Origin: Myceligenerans crystallogenes | GTDB lineage: Bacteria > Actinomycetota > Actinomycetes > Actinomycetales > Cellulomonadaceae | Reading direction: 5' to 3' | Length of the DNA: 64,000 nt | Assembly: GCF_039529775.1 (NCBI RefSeq) | Contig: NZ_BAAANL010000009.1 | Span: 70,913 to 134,912 of the forward strand | Shown: positions 17,191-25,492 of the stretch, one piece after another | How positions within the stretch are numbered: position 1 is the first letter of the stretch | Layout of the letters: each line of letters begins with the position of its first letter | Translations under genes and position numbers: made by a program | Notes under the pieces: generated by a model | Told to the model about the DNA's origin: nothing | Database searches by the model: none | The model's input: the letters and a program-made list of their open reading frames with translations, nothing else

Positions 17191-19289
17191 CCCCCGGCAT
17201 CCTCGACGGCCTCACCCTCACCATGCCCGAGATCGCCGTGCTCGCCGACGTGCAGCGCCCCGTCGTCAGCGGGTGGCGCAGCCGGAACGAGGGAACCGAC
17301 GCACCCTTCCCCGAACCGGTCGACCCGTCCGCGAAAACCCTGCGGTTCCCTGCCGCCGGAGTCGCCGACTGGATCGAGCACCGCAACGCCGGCAACAACC
17401 GTGAGTTCCGCACCGACCTGGCCGCCGTCGCCGCCGTGTCCGACGACGGCGACACCGCCCACTCGCTCGACACGGTCACGGCCCTGCTGGCCCTCGCCCC
17501 GCACCTGTCGACCCCGCTGGACGCAATCGACGCGGACGACCTCGTCGATGAGTCCGACGACCTCGACCCGGACGACGAGTTCGCCTACCGCGAGATCGCG
17601 GCCCTCGGCGCTCGCACCGAGGCCGCCGCGCGACACGTCGCCGCCGTGGCAGCCGCGGGATACCACCCGGCCGCGGCCTTCGAGCGCCTGCTCGCCGCGC
17701 GCAACAAGCTCGCCGCGGCCGGGCACCTGACCGAGACCGTCCTGCACCCGGCCGTCCTGCACCTGGCCGCCGACATCCTCAACACCCTCGCGCCCGACAC
17801 CGAACCACTCGTGGTCGCCGACCCGTACCCGGGCTGCGGCGACCTGCTCACCGCGGTCCTGGGCCGCACCGAGCGCGTCGAACCGGCCACCGCACGCGTC
17901 GCCATCACCTCGCAGGCAACCGCGAGAATGGCGCTACGGCGCCTGTCCGCCCACGGATGGCCCGCCGTCACGGTAGCGGGCGACGACATCGTCGACGTCG
18001 GTGAGGACCACACCGGAGCCCGCGACAACGACGTGCACCTGGTCACCCAGATCCCCGCCGTCGACGAACCCGACCTCGACCCCACGGAAGTGCTGCGCAG
18101 GGTCGACGACGTCGCCCTCAATCTCCCGTCAGGGAGGGTGGGGATCGTCATCGGGCCCGCCTCCGCGCTCATCGACCGCCTTCGTGACCGCGCCGCCGAG
18201 CGCATCCGCGACGACCTGATGCGCTCCGGACGGGTACGCACGGTGATCGCGCTCCCGGCCGGAATGGTCGCCAAGCGCCCGCGTCAGAAGACGGCCGTCT
18301 GGATCCTCGGCGACACCGCGGAGGGCGCGAAATTCGGAGAACAGCACATCGCCGTGGCGGACCTGCGCGACCACGCGCCAGGGCCAGCCGGATTCGCCGG
18401 AGACGTCTTGCACGACCTGCTCACGGACGTCATCGCGGCGCAGGGGACCGAGAACGATGCCCGGGCGCATGCCTTCCGGTTCGCTCGGTTCATCCGGATG
18501 AGTGGGATCGTCGCCGGCGGACACAGCCTGCTCGCGTCTGCTAGGCCCCCCGATTGGGAGGGCGCGACGTCCGATCCCGTCGCCGTCGAGCAGCACATCC
18601 ACGAACTCATGGCCTACCTGACCGACCCCCCGGTCGTGAGCGACTTCCCGACGGTCCGGATTTCTCCGCACGGTGAATCGTCGGCCGAGCGAGCCACGGT
18701 GCAAAGCCTCCACGGCCGAGGCGACCTGTGGCGGCTCTCCGGACACCGCCTGGATCCCCAAGACATCCAGAATCACGACGGCTCCGTCAGCGGGACCGTA
18801 CTCGTGATCGGACCTGCCGAGATCAGGGGCGAGGCCCCTTGGGGCGAGCGCCGGATCGACCGGCTGACGTTCACCGACCGGTACCGGACCGGGAAGTTCA
18901 CCGAACCGGGCGACATCGTGTACGTGACCAGTCCGCGACCCACCGCCGTCGTCGACCCGGACGGGTTCTGCGTCGTCCAGTCCCCGGCAAGGATCCTGCG
19001 GATCACCGACCGAGCGCGCGACCGGCTCGTCCCGGATATGGTCGCCGCGGACATCAACGACGCCGGCGACCTCGCCAAGGACCCGAACGCCTGGGCCGTA
19101 CGTATAACACCCGCCGGGCAGGGCGCGGCACTGACGGACGCCGCAGCGGCGCTGCGCGCGCAGGAGATGTCGCTCCGGGACCGCTTGGATAGTATTGCCG
19201 ATCTGCGCAAATGCCTGCTCGACGGGGTCGCCGACGGCGTCGTAAGGATCGATGTCAGTGACCCGAGCCAGAATGAGCGCGAACGATGA
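17187..19289 (+). CDS. Degenerate N6-methylase-like protein with HTH and TRD-like ends, embedded in hsd operon
   Basis: This 700-aa product starts with a MerR-type helix-turn-helix (residues ~12-60, EIAVLADVQRPVVSGWRSR). A methylase-like middle follows: DPYPGCGDLL at ~211-220 sits where HsdM has DPACGSGG, and VTQIPAVDEP at ~286-295 sits where the catalytic NPPF/Y should be, so the target-base pocket is lost. The last ~200 residues (GDIVYVTSPRPTAVVD and PARILRI) look like a target-recognition domain. ATGA overlaps tie it to hsdR and hsdM. It may steer or regulate the restriction complex rather than methylate. I know of no settled function for the family. Confidence 0.65.
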   Translation: MTPGILDGLTLTMPEIAVLADVQRPVVSGWRSRNEGTDAPFPEPVDPSAKTLRFPAAGVADWIEHRNAGNNREFRTDLAAVAAVSDDGDTAHSLDTVTALLALAPHLSTPLDAIDADDLVDESDDLDPDDEFAYREIAALGARTEAAARHVAAVAAAGYHPAAAFERLLAARNKLAAAGHLTETVLHPAVLHLAADILNTLAPDTEPLVVADPYPGCGDLLTAVLGRTERVEPATARVAITSQATARMALRRLSAHGWPAVTVAGDDIVDVGEDHTGARDNDVHLVTQIPAVDEPDLDPTEVLRRVDDVALNLPSGRVGIVIGPASALIDRLRDRAAERIRDDLMRSGRVRTVIALPAGMVAKRPRQKTAVWILGDTAEGAKFGEQHIAVADLRDHAPGPAGFAGDVLHDLLTDVIAAQGTENDARAHAFRFARFIRMSGIVAGGHSLLASARPPDWEGATSDPVAVEQHIHELMAYLTDPPVVSDFPTVRISPHGESSAERATVQSLHGRGDLWRLSGHRLDPQDIQNHDGSVSGTVLVIGPAEIRGEAPWGERRIDRLTFTDRYRTGKFTEPGDIVYVTSPRPTAVVDPDGFCVVQSPARILRITDRARDRLVPDMVAADINDAGDLAKDPNAWAVRITPAGQGAALTDAAAALRAQEMSLRDRLDSIADLRKCLLDGVADGVVRIDVSDPSQNERER

Positions 19290-20920
19290 GGGTGAGAGAG
19301 GAAGGCACGTTGCCGCCGAGCACGAAGCAGACGACGCCCACCCAGGCGTCCACCATGAAGGAACTCAAGGACACGTTCTGGAAAGCAGCCGACAAGCTGC
19401 GCGGCTCCATGGACGCCAGCCAGTACAAGGACGTCGTCCTCGGCCTGGTCTTCCTCAAGTACCTGTCCGACGCGTTCCACGAGCGCCGCGGCCAGATCCG
19501 CGCGGAACTCGAAGCCGACGGCCACGACCCCGACACCATCGAGGAACTCGTCAACGACCAGCACGAGTACCGCGCCAAGGGCGTGTTCTGGGTGCCCGAG
19601 GACTCCCGCTGGGAGTACCTCGTCCGTTACGCCAAGGGGCGCCCCGCCGACCACGCCGGCCTCGGCCAGGCCGACATCGGCGAACTTGTTGACGACGCCA
19701 TGGAGCACATCATGGGCTCCAACCCCTCCCTCAAGGGCACCCTGCCGACCATCTTCAACCAACCCAGCGTCGACCAGCGCCGCCTCGGCCAGCTCGTCGA
19801 CCTGTTCAACTCCACCCGCTTCCGCGGCGACGGCGCCCGCAAAGCCCGCGACGTACTCGGCGAGGTGTACGAATACTTCCTCGGGAAGTTCGCCGCCGCC
19901 GAAGGCAAACGCGGCGGGGAGTTCTACACGCCGCCCGGCGTCGTCCGCGTCCTGGTCGAGGTCCTCGAACCGTACAAGGGCCGCGTCTACGACCCTGCGT
20001 GCGGCTCGGGCGGCATGTTCGTCCAGGCCGAGAAGTTCCTCGAACGCCACGGCGCCAACCCGCAGGACATCCACGTCTACGGCCAGGAACTCAACGAACG
20101 CACCTGGCGCATGGCCAAGATGAACCTCGCCGTCCACGGCCTCACCGGCAACCTCGGCAGCAAATGGGAAGACACCTTCGTCCGGGACATCCACCCCGAC
20201 ACGAAGATGGACTACGTCATGGCCAACCCACCCTTCAACATCAAGGACTGGGCCCGCTCCACCGACGACGCCCGCTGGAAGTACGGCGTCCCCCCGGCGA
20301 ACAACGCCAACTACGCCTGGATCCAACACATCCTGTCGAAGCTCGCCCCGGGCGGCTCCGCAGGCGTGGTCATGGCCAACGGCTCCATGTCCACCAACTC
20401 CGGCGGAGAAGGCGACATCCGAGCCCAAATCATCGAAGCCGACCTCGTCAGCTGCATGGTCGCCCTACCCACCCAACTCTTCCGCTCCACCGGCATCCCC
20501 GTCTGCGTCTGGTTCTTCGCCAAGGACAAGGGCGCACGGGCCGGCGAGGTTCTGTTCATCGATGCGCGAAACATGCCTGGCGTCATGGTGGACCGCGCTG
20601 AGCGGGCGCTAACCGACGAAGAGATCGCGAAGGTCGCCGACATCTACCATGCCTGGCTCGGCACCCCATCCGCCACCGAGAAGGACCTCACCTACGAGGA
20701 CACCCTCGGATTCTGCAGGACCGCGACTCTGGCCGAGATCAAGGACTCTGGCTACGCCCTCACCCCCGGTCGCTACGTTGGCGCCGCCGACGTCGAGGAT
20801 GACGGCGAGCCCCTCAACGACAAGATCGCACGCCTCACCAAAGAACTCTACGAGGCCTTTGACGAATCGAACCGCCTTGAGGCTGCGGTTCGCGAGCAGC
20901 TGGGAAGCATCGATGTCTGA
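19286..20920 (+). CDS. hsdM: Type I DNA methyltransferase, HsdM subunit
   Basis: The 544-aa protein holds the HsdM N-terminal helical domain (DASQYKDVVLGLVFLKYLSD), the SAM motif YDPACGSGG at about residue 235 and the catalytic NPPFN at about 314, so it should be an active N6-adenine methylase. It starts in a 4-bp overlap with the methylase-like gene and ends in an 8-bp overlap with hsdS. Methyl groups placed by HsdM with HsdS protect host DNA from HsdR. Confidence 0.96.
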   Translation: MRVREEGTLPPSTKQTTPTQASTMKELKDTFWKAADKLRGSMDASQYKDVVLGLVFLKYLSDAFHERRGQIRAELEADGHDPDTIEELVNDQHEYRAKGVFWVPEDSRWEYLVRYAKGRPADHAGLGQADIGELVDDAMEHIMGSNPSLKGTLPTIFNQPSVDQRRLGQLVDLFNSTRFRGDGARKARDVLGEVYEYFLGKFAAAEGKRGGEFYTPPGVVRVLVEVLEPYKGRVYDPACGSGGMFVQAEKFLERHGANPQDIHVYGQELNERTWRMAKMNLAVHGLTGNLGSKWEDTFVRDIHPDTKMDYVMANPPFNIKDWARSTDDARWKYGVPPANNANYAWIQHILSKLAPGGSAGVVMANGSMSTNSGGEGDIRAQIIEADLVSCMVALPTQLFRSTGIPVCVWFFAKDKGARAGEVLFIDARNMPGVMVDRAERALTDEEIAKVADIYHAWLGTPSATEKDLTYEDTLGFCRTATLAEIKDSGYALTPGRYVGAADVEDDGEPLNDKIARLTKELYEAFDESNRLEAAVREQLGSIDV

Positions 20921-22160
20921 CTGGAACGAAGTCCCCCTCGGTGAAATCGGACTACCGGGATCGGCGGGTTTTGCGACCGGTCCATTTGGCTCAGCGGTTT
21001 CTTCTAAGACCTTTGCTGCGAGTGGCACTCCGATGATCAGGGGATCCAATCTCAGTGAAGATGTTTCCAAGCGGCTCGTCGAGACGGAATACGTTTTCCT
21101 GCCTGATCATATTGTTCAACGCTTCGGTCGGAGCATAGCAAAACGCGGCGACCTGGTATTTACCTGCTGGGGAACTATCGGCCAGGTCGGCTTTATTGAC
21201 AAATCCTCAAAGTTTGAGAAATACCTCGTGTCGAACAAACAGATGAGGATGACTCCAGATCCGTCACGGGTGGACTCCAGGTTTCTCTATTACGCACTAT
21301 CGGACCGCCGAATGATTGACTATGTCAAATCAGAAGCGATTGGGAGCTCGGTGCCGGGATTTAATCTTGGCCAGTTGAAATCCCTTATCGTACGAGTTCC
21401 AGAACTTCCCGAGCAGCGCGCCATCGCTGCCGCCCTGGGCGCCCTCGACGACAAGATCGCAGCCAACGCCAAGCTCGCCACCGTTGCAGACGAGTTGATT
21501 CGAGCGCTGTTTCAACGAGCGTGCGGATCAGCTCGGGACCACGTGCGGATTGACTCGCTCGTCTCAACTGTGCGTGACCAGGTCGCGCCAGATGGTTCCG
21601 GCGGAGTCTACGTTGGCCTGGAGCACGTACCACGCCATTTGATGTGGCTCACGGATTCCGGCTCCGCAGCCGACGTAACAAGTGCGAAGTTGCGCTTTGG
21701 CCGAGGAGATATTCTCTTCGGTAAGCTCCGACCGTACTTTCACAAGGTGTCCGTAGCGCCTTCGTCTGGCATCTGCTCGACCGATATTCTCGTCCTGCGG
21801 GCAAAAGAACCAGAACTGGCAGGGTTCGCACTCGCCGCCTTGTCGAGCGATGAGGTTGTGGCGATGGTTACGGCCTCGAGTGAGGGGACGCGTATGCCCC
21901 GAGCAAGCTGGAAGGACCTCGCAGCGGCAGAGATCTCATGGCCTGGCGATGCGCCTGCTCGGGAGTTCAGCTCTCGCGTCGCTTCTCTCCGCGATTTGGT
22001 GCAGGCCAGACTGCGCGAAAATGAGCAACTGGCCGCGACTCGTGACGCCTTGCTTCCGGCGCTCATGTCTGGCCGTCTCACCGTTCGAGATGCTGAGGCT
22101 GCCATCGGAGATCTCCGGCCCACTCAGATCAACGCAGGCAGCAGCAAGGAACTTGTGTAA
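20913..22160 (+). CDS. hsdS: Type I restriction-modification specificity subunit HsdS
   Basis: The 415-aa protein has two target-recognition domains, each followed by a conserved helix: the first ends in LPEQRAIAAALGALDDKI and the second in a LRENEQLAATRDALLPALMSG segment. The start ATG at 20913 lies inside the end of hsdM. The DNA from about 20930 to 22110 is clearly richer in A and T than its neighbours, as expected for specificity genes that are swapped by recombination. The DNA site recognised cannot be deduced. Confidence 0.95.
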   Translation: MSDWNEVPLGEIGLPGSAGFATGPFGSAVSSKTFAASGTPMIRGSNLSEDVSKRLVETEYVFLPDHIVQRFGRSIAKRGDLVFTCWGTIGQVGFIDKSSKFEKYLVSNKQMRMTPDPSRVDSRFLYYALSDRRMIDYVKSEAIGSSVPGFNLGQLKSLIVRVPELPEQRAIAAALGALDDKIAANAKLATVADELIRALFQRACGSARDHVRIDSLVSTVRDQVAPDGSGGVYVGLEHVPRHLMWLTDSGSAADVTSAKLRFGRGDILFGKLRPYFHKVSVAPSSGICSTDILVLRAKEPELAGFALAALSSDEVVAMVTASSEGTRMPRASWKDLAAAEISWPGDAPAREFSSRVASLRDLVQARLRENEQLAATRDALLPALMSGRLTVRDAEAAIGDLRPTQINAGSSKELV

Positions 22161-22327
22161 TGACGGAGAACTTTCGACAGCCTGGTGAGGTGTGCCCGGC
22201 GAGCGGGCAGAACGTCGGCCGCATGGTCGAGATCCCTGGTTCGGATGACTGGAACATCCGCTGTCCCGAGTGCGGCATGTCCTGGGCCGGTGGGTCGACG
22301 GTCCTCGACGAGCATCCACGACGGTAA
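22160..22327 (+). CDS. 55-aa zinc-ribbon-like protein coupled to hsdS
   Basis: A small ORF whose ATG shares its A with the hsdS stop in TAATG, with AAGGA nine bases upstream. The 55-aa product has CPASG near residue 12 and CPECG near residue 37, a spacing compatible with a single zinc ribbon, and a tryptophan-rich end. Coupling to hsdS and the paired cysteines argue for a real gene. Its role is unknown; small partners of restriction systems often modulate activity. Confidence 0.55.
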   Translation: MTENFRQPGEVCPASGQNVGRMVEIPGSDDWNIRCPECGMSWAGGSTVLDEHPRR

Positions 22328-22372
22328 CCAAGTCCGCGCGCATGACGTCCCACAGGATTGCGAAGTGACGAC

Positions 22373-23010
22373 AGAGCAGTTGACCGACAAGGAGCGCCAG
22401 GTCCGGGGGCTTGGATGCCTTGGGTGTGGCTCTGGCGCCGCTGGTGGATGAGCGGATATCAGCTGCTGCCCGTGGTAAGCCATGGGTGCCGTTGTATGAG
22501 GCGAAAGAGTCGCAGCGGCGGTGCAGCGCTAGACGGCGGATCCGCGGGTGCTGTTGCGGATCCTGCGACATGCGCGGGGCGTGTTCTCGGAGATCGACAC
22601 GTCGCAGCGGGCGTGGCAGCGGATGATCCCGCGCGGCATTGCCCAGGCCGCGCCCAACGGCGACTCGATCGCCTGGCCGGAAGGCTCCGCCTCTGGCGCC
22701 TACCAGGGCTACCGCGTTCCGGAACCGGGCGGACAGCGCGACCTGGACGAGGTGCCGTACCACGAACTGCGCAACGCCCTGCTCAGGATCGTGAGCACCG
22801 CGCACGGCATCCCGGAAGACGACGCGTTGCGCGAGGTCGCGCGCGAGTTCGGCTACTTCCGGCTCGCGGCCAAGGCCCGCGCCCGGCTCTCCCGAGTGGC
22901 TGCTGCGGTCATCGCGGACGGCGCGGTCGTCCGGAACGGGGTTTATCTGGGAGCTGCCGTGACGCCGTCGGGCATGGTTCCGACGGTGCGGGACGCAGCC
23001 GACCTCGGGC
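22373..23010 (+). pseudogene. Collapsed remnant of a Swt1-HEPN / DUF3320 helicase-like gene
   Basis: Pieces in different frames line up with one ancestral protein. Near 22373-22410 the frame encodes EQLTDKERQVRG, then a shift leads to ALGVALAPLVDERISAAARGK at 22411-22480, the start of Swt1-type HEPN domains; a further shift gives DPRVLLRILRHARGVFSEID at 22540-22600. The frame then jumps to YHELRNALLRIVSTAHG and VAREFGYFRLAAKAR (22758-22900), which resembles the DUF3320 end of large DUF4011-type helicases. The large helicase middle is missing. No functional product is expected. Confidence 0.5.
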
Positions 23011-23043
23011 TGCGTCCCGCACCGCCTCTGGTCCCGTCGACCG

Positions 23044-24900
23044 TCAGCGGGGCCAGACCTTGCAGATCGTCTCCGCGAGGAAGACGGACCGAGCCTCGAT
23101 GTCGCCGTCCGTCCATACGTCGACGTGGTCGGTGACCAGGTTTTTGGACAGCACCAACTGGGAATACTTCTCGATCAGGCTGCGCTTGCCGAGACCCGCC
23201 TCGGTCGCTCCTGTGCCGGCGTCCTGCGCTTCGGCGTCGGTCCATGGGCGGTTGGAGAGGGACGCGTTCAGGCTCTTGGCGAGCAGTGTGAGGTTCCCGA
23301 TCTGGTTGACGCGCTGGTCGCGGTCTGCGGCCGCCTCCGGCGACAATGGCGTCGGCTGCCAGTGGGTACGCCATCCACGAGGCATCACGTGCTCGATCTC
23401 GAGCCCTGCGGGGATCGATTGCAGGTCGTGCTTGCCCGTCCACAGCGATCGTTCCACGGCTTCGAGAACGACACGGATCCTGGACTGGCGAACGTTCCCG
23501 TAGAGCTTCACGGTCGGCAACACTTTCACGACTTCGGCGTCGGTGGGCCACAGGCGCGCGTCCGCGGTCTGCCGGGCGAGGTAGTGACGAACCGTGTCAC
23601 CAGCCTGTTCAACCGGCGCTGCGCCGAGCTCCTTGAGGATCGCGACGACCATCTTGTTGACGTCCTTCATCGTGTAGCGCAACAGCGTCCGCCGTACGAC
23701 CCAGCTCTCGAAGGCTTCCAGGCCGATGCGGATCTGGTCGGCGGGGATCACGTGGTTGGTCGACAGCATCCACAGCAACAGCGGACTTGCCGCCGCGAGT
23801 TCCATGGTCTCGATGACCCGGTGGTAGAAGCTCGCTGCGGGTCTGCCGTCCGTCAGCTGCGCGAAGCTACGGAAGGTGTCGGCGTCCTTGCGCAGCGCCG
23901 CGAGCAGCGCCTCGGCGTCGTCGGCTGACTTCATTTGGGGCCGGGCATGGGCGGTGAACCTGTGGAAGATGCCGTCGGTCGGGACCTCGGCCCGGGTGCG
24001 CATCGTCAGCCAGTACTGCAGGAAGATGTCGATGCGCGAGCGGAGCAGGCGACCCTGAGCGATCTCCGTGCGCCACCACTCGTCGTCGAAGTCTGCCCAG
24101 TGTGTCTCGGGCCAGGCTTCCACGTCCGCGCCGACGGCGTCGCCTTGCTGGAACACCCAGTTCTTGATCAGGTCGGCCTTGAGGAGCGGTGTGCCGCGGT
24201 CGTTCAGGGTCTCGAAGATGAGTTGGGACTCCTCGCTTGAGGCGAGGTTGATCGCGACGAGAACGAGCCGAAGCTGCAGTACGGTCGACAATGCCTGGGC
24301 TCGCTCCGGTTCGTCGCCCGGCGGGACGTTGCCATCAGGGTCGGGCTTCCCCTCCAGCCAGGTAGCGGCCTCCTGCCGGAAGAACCTGTGCGCCGCGACG
24401 ATGCGATGTTCGTCGGGCCCAACGGGTTGAGGATCCATCGCGTGGGCGAATGCTTCTCGGTCGGTACGTGATGGCCACAACTTGAACCGCTCGCGGCGCC
24501 CCTTGAACTTGCTCCCCGAGTTCAGGACCAGGGCCTCGAGATCCTCAGCCAGATCCGTGTGGCCGCGTTCGACGAAGACCTGCTGGATCGCATCGAGCAG
24601 CAGCTGCAGGGTGGTCGTGCGTTGCTGGCCGTCGATGACCTTGTGCCGTGTGACGTCACCGGCGATCGGCGGGACGGATTCGTACACGACCGCGCCGAGG
24701 AAGTGTCCGTGTTCGAGGGATGTCGCGTCCTTGTCCGACGGCGGGTCGAGGATCTCGTTCGTCGCGACCCGCACGACGTCGTCCCACAGCGGCGCCCACT
24801 GATCTTCCTCGTTCCAGACGTACGGTCGCTGGTACGGCGGGACTTCGTAGTGGACCTTGCTGCCGAACAACTCGCTCGGAGTGAGCGTGTCTGCCTTCAC
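23044..24900 (-). CDS. GmrSD-type modification-dependent restriction protein (DUF262 + DUF1524)
   Basis: The 618-aa protein joins a DUF262 ParB-like NTPase/nuclease domain, with VPPYQRPYVW near residue 20 and the hallmark DGQQRTTTLQLL near residue 90, to a C-terminal DUF1524 HNH domain (IEHVMPRGW ... NQIGNLTLL, about residues 520-570). Single-chain proteins of this kind are type IV enzymes that cut phage DNA with sugar-modified cytosines. It is transcribed away from the pPIWI-RE operon and shares the intergenic region at 24901-25492 with it. Confidence 0.92.
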   Translation of the reverse strand: MKADTLTPSELFGSKVHYEVPPYQRPYVWNEEDQWAPLWDDVVRVATNEILDPPSDKDATSLEHGHFLGAVVYESVPPIAGDVTRHKVIDGQQRTTTLQLLLDAIQQVFVERGHTDLAEDLEALVLNSGSKFKGRRERFKLWPSRTDREAFAHAMDPQPVGPDEHRIVAAHRFFRQEAATWLEGKPDPDGNVPPGDEPERAQALSTVLQLRLVLVAINLASSEESQLIFETLNDRGTPLLKADLIKNWVFQQGDAVGADVEAWPETHWADFDDEWWRTEIAQGRLLRSRIDIFLQYWLTMRTRAEVPTDGIFHRFTAHARPQMKSADDAEALLAALRKDADTFRSFAQLTDGRPAASFYHRVIETMELAAASPLLLWMLSTNHVIPADQIRIGLEAFESWVVRRTLLRYTMKDVNKMVVAILKELGAAPVEQAGDTVRHYLARQTADARLWPTDAEVVKVLPTVKLYGNVRQSRIRVVLEAVERSLWTGKHDLQSIPAGLEIEHVMPRGWRTHWQPTPLSPEAAADRDQRVNQIGNLTLLAKSLNASLSNRPWTDAEAQDAGTGATEAGLGKRSLIEKYSQLVLSKNLVTDHVDVWTDGDIEARSVFLAETICKVWPR

Positions 24901-25492
24901 CGCATGCTCCCGTCATCTGGGCCTGACCTGGTACTACGATAGCCATCACGTCACGGAGGCGAGTTCCGAACTGGTGTTCGCGGACCCGTCGTGACTATGG
25001 CGGGTGCGAGGCTGGCCAGGGTTGATAACCCGGGTTCTCACGTGACGATGTGGCAGGGCTGTGGCCTGCGGGGATGCTGGTGGTGTCCTCGCGCAGGCCG
25101 GTAGTCGTGGCTGCTGGCTGCGGTGGGCGATGTCGTGTCGTCGCAGTCGGGAGGGTTCGATGGAACCGCACCACGCACCACCAGTAGTCGGCCGCGGTAG
25201 CGGCCGTGGGAACGTCTCGTCGGGCACCGGCGCCGGGAGCGAGTATCCGACGTCCGTGTCAATGCTCACCTGCAATGATGCGCACCGCGGTAGCACCGTA
25301 GTGTCTCCGGTCGTGACGGCTGGCCCCGGTTCTGGCTCGACGCGGTGGGCGGGCCCGGGGCGGCGTTCTCTGCCGATCGTCCGGGCGAACGCGACGTTGG
25401 CCTCCGATACCGACGGATGTCCGGCCGCGAAGCGGGCTCAGTCCGATCCTGCACACCGCAGGCCGGGTCGTCGTCGTGAGGTCCGGCCCGAG
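24901..25492. promoter_or_regulatory. Divergent region between GmrSD and pPIWI-RE genes with shared operator
   Basis: The region holds the near-palindrome GATAACCCGGGTTCTC at 25024-25039, 15/16 identical to the site at 13762. The + strand frame is open from 25061, so the nuclease gene may start earlier than annotated: ATG 25160 has GGGAGG five bases upstream, and ATG 25262 is also possible. The peptide encoded before 25493 is low-complexity and unlike a folded domain, so I treat most of it as non-coding. Confidence 0.45.
25024..25039. promoter_or_regulatory. Second copy of the island palindrome, GATAACCCGGGTTCTC
   Basis: One base differs from the perfect palindrome at 13762-13777. It is about 125 bp upstream of the GmrSD start and 121 bp upstream of the earliest well-supported start of the pPIWI-RE operon, a position suitable for control of both directions. 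Confidence 0.5.

Noticed and set aside
18773..20428. A 551-aa minus-strand frame opposite the methylase-like gene and hsdM
   Set aside because: Antisense shadow; it has no recognisable domain and the + strand carries NPPFN and DPACGSGG.
25061..25492. N-terminal extension of the pPIWI-RE operon's first gene (to 620 aa)
   Set aside because: The frame is open, but the peptide is low-complexity and Gly/Ser/Arg-rich, and it contains the region next to the operator. Starts at 25160 or 25262 are kept only as alternatives.
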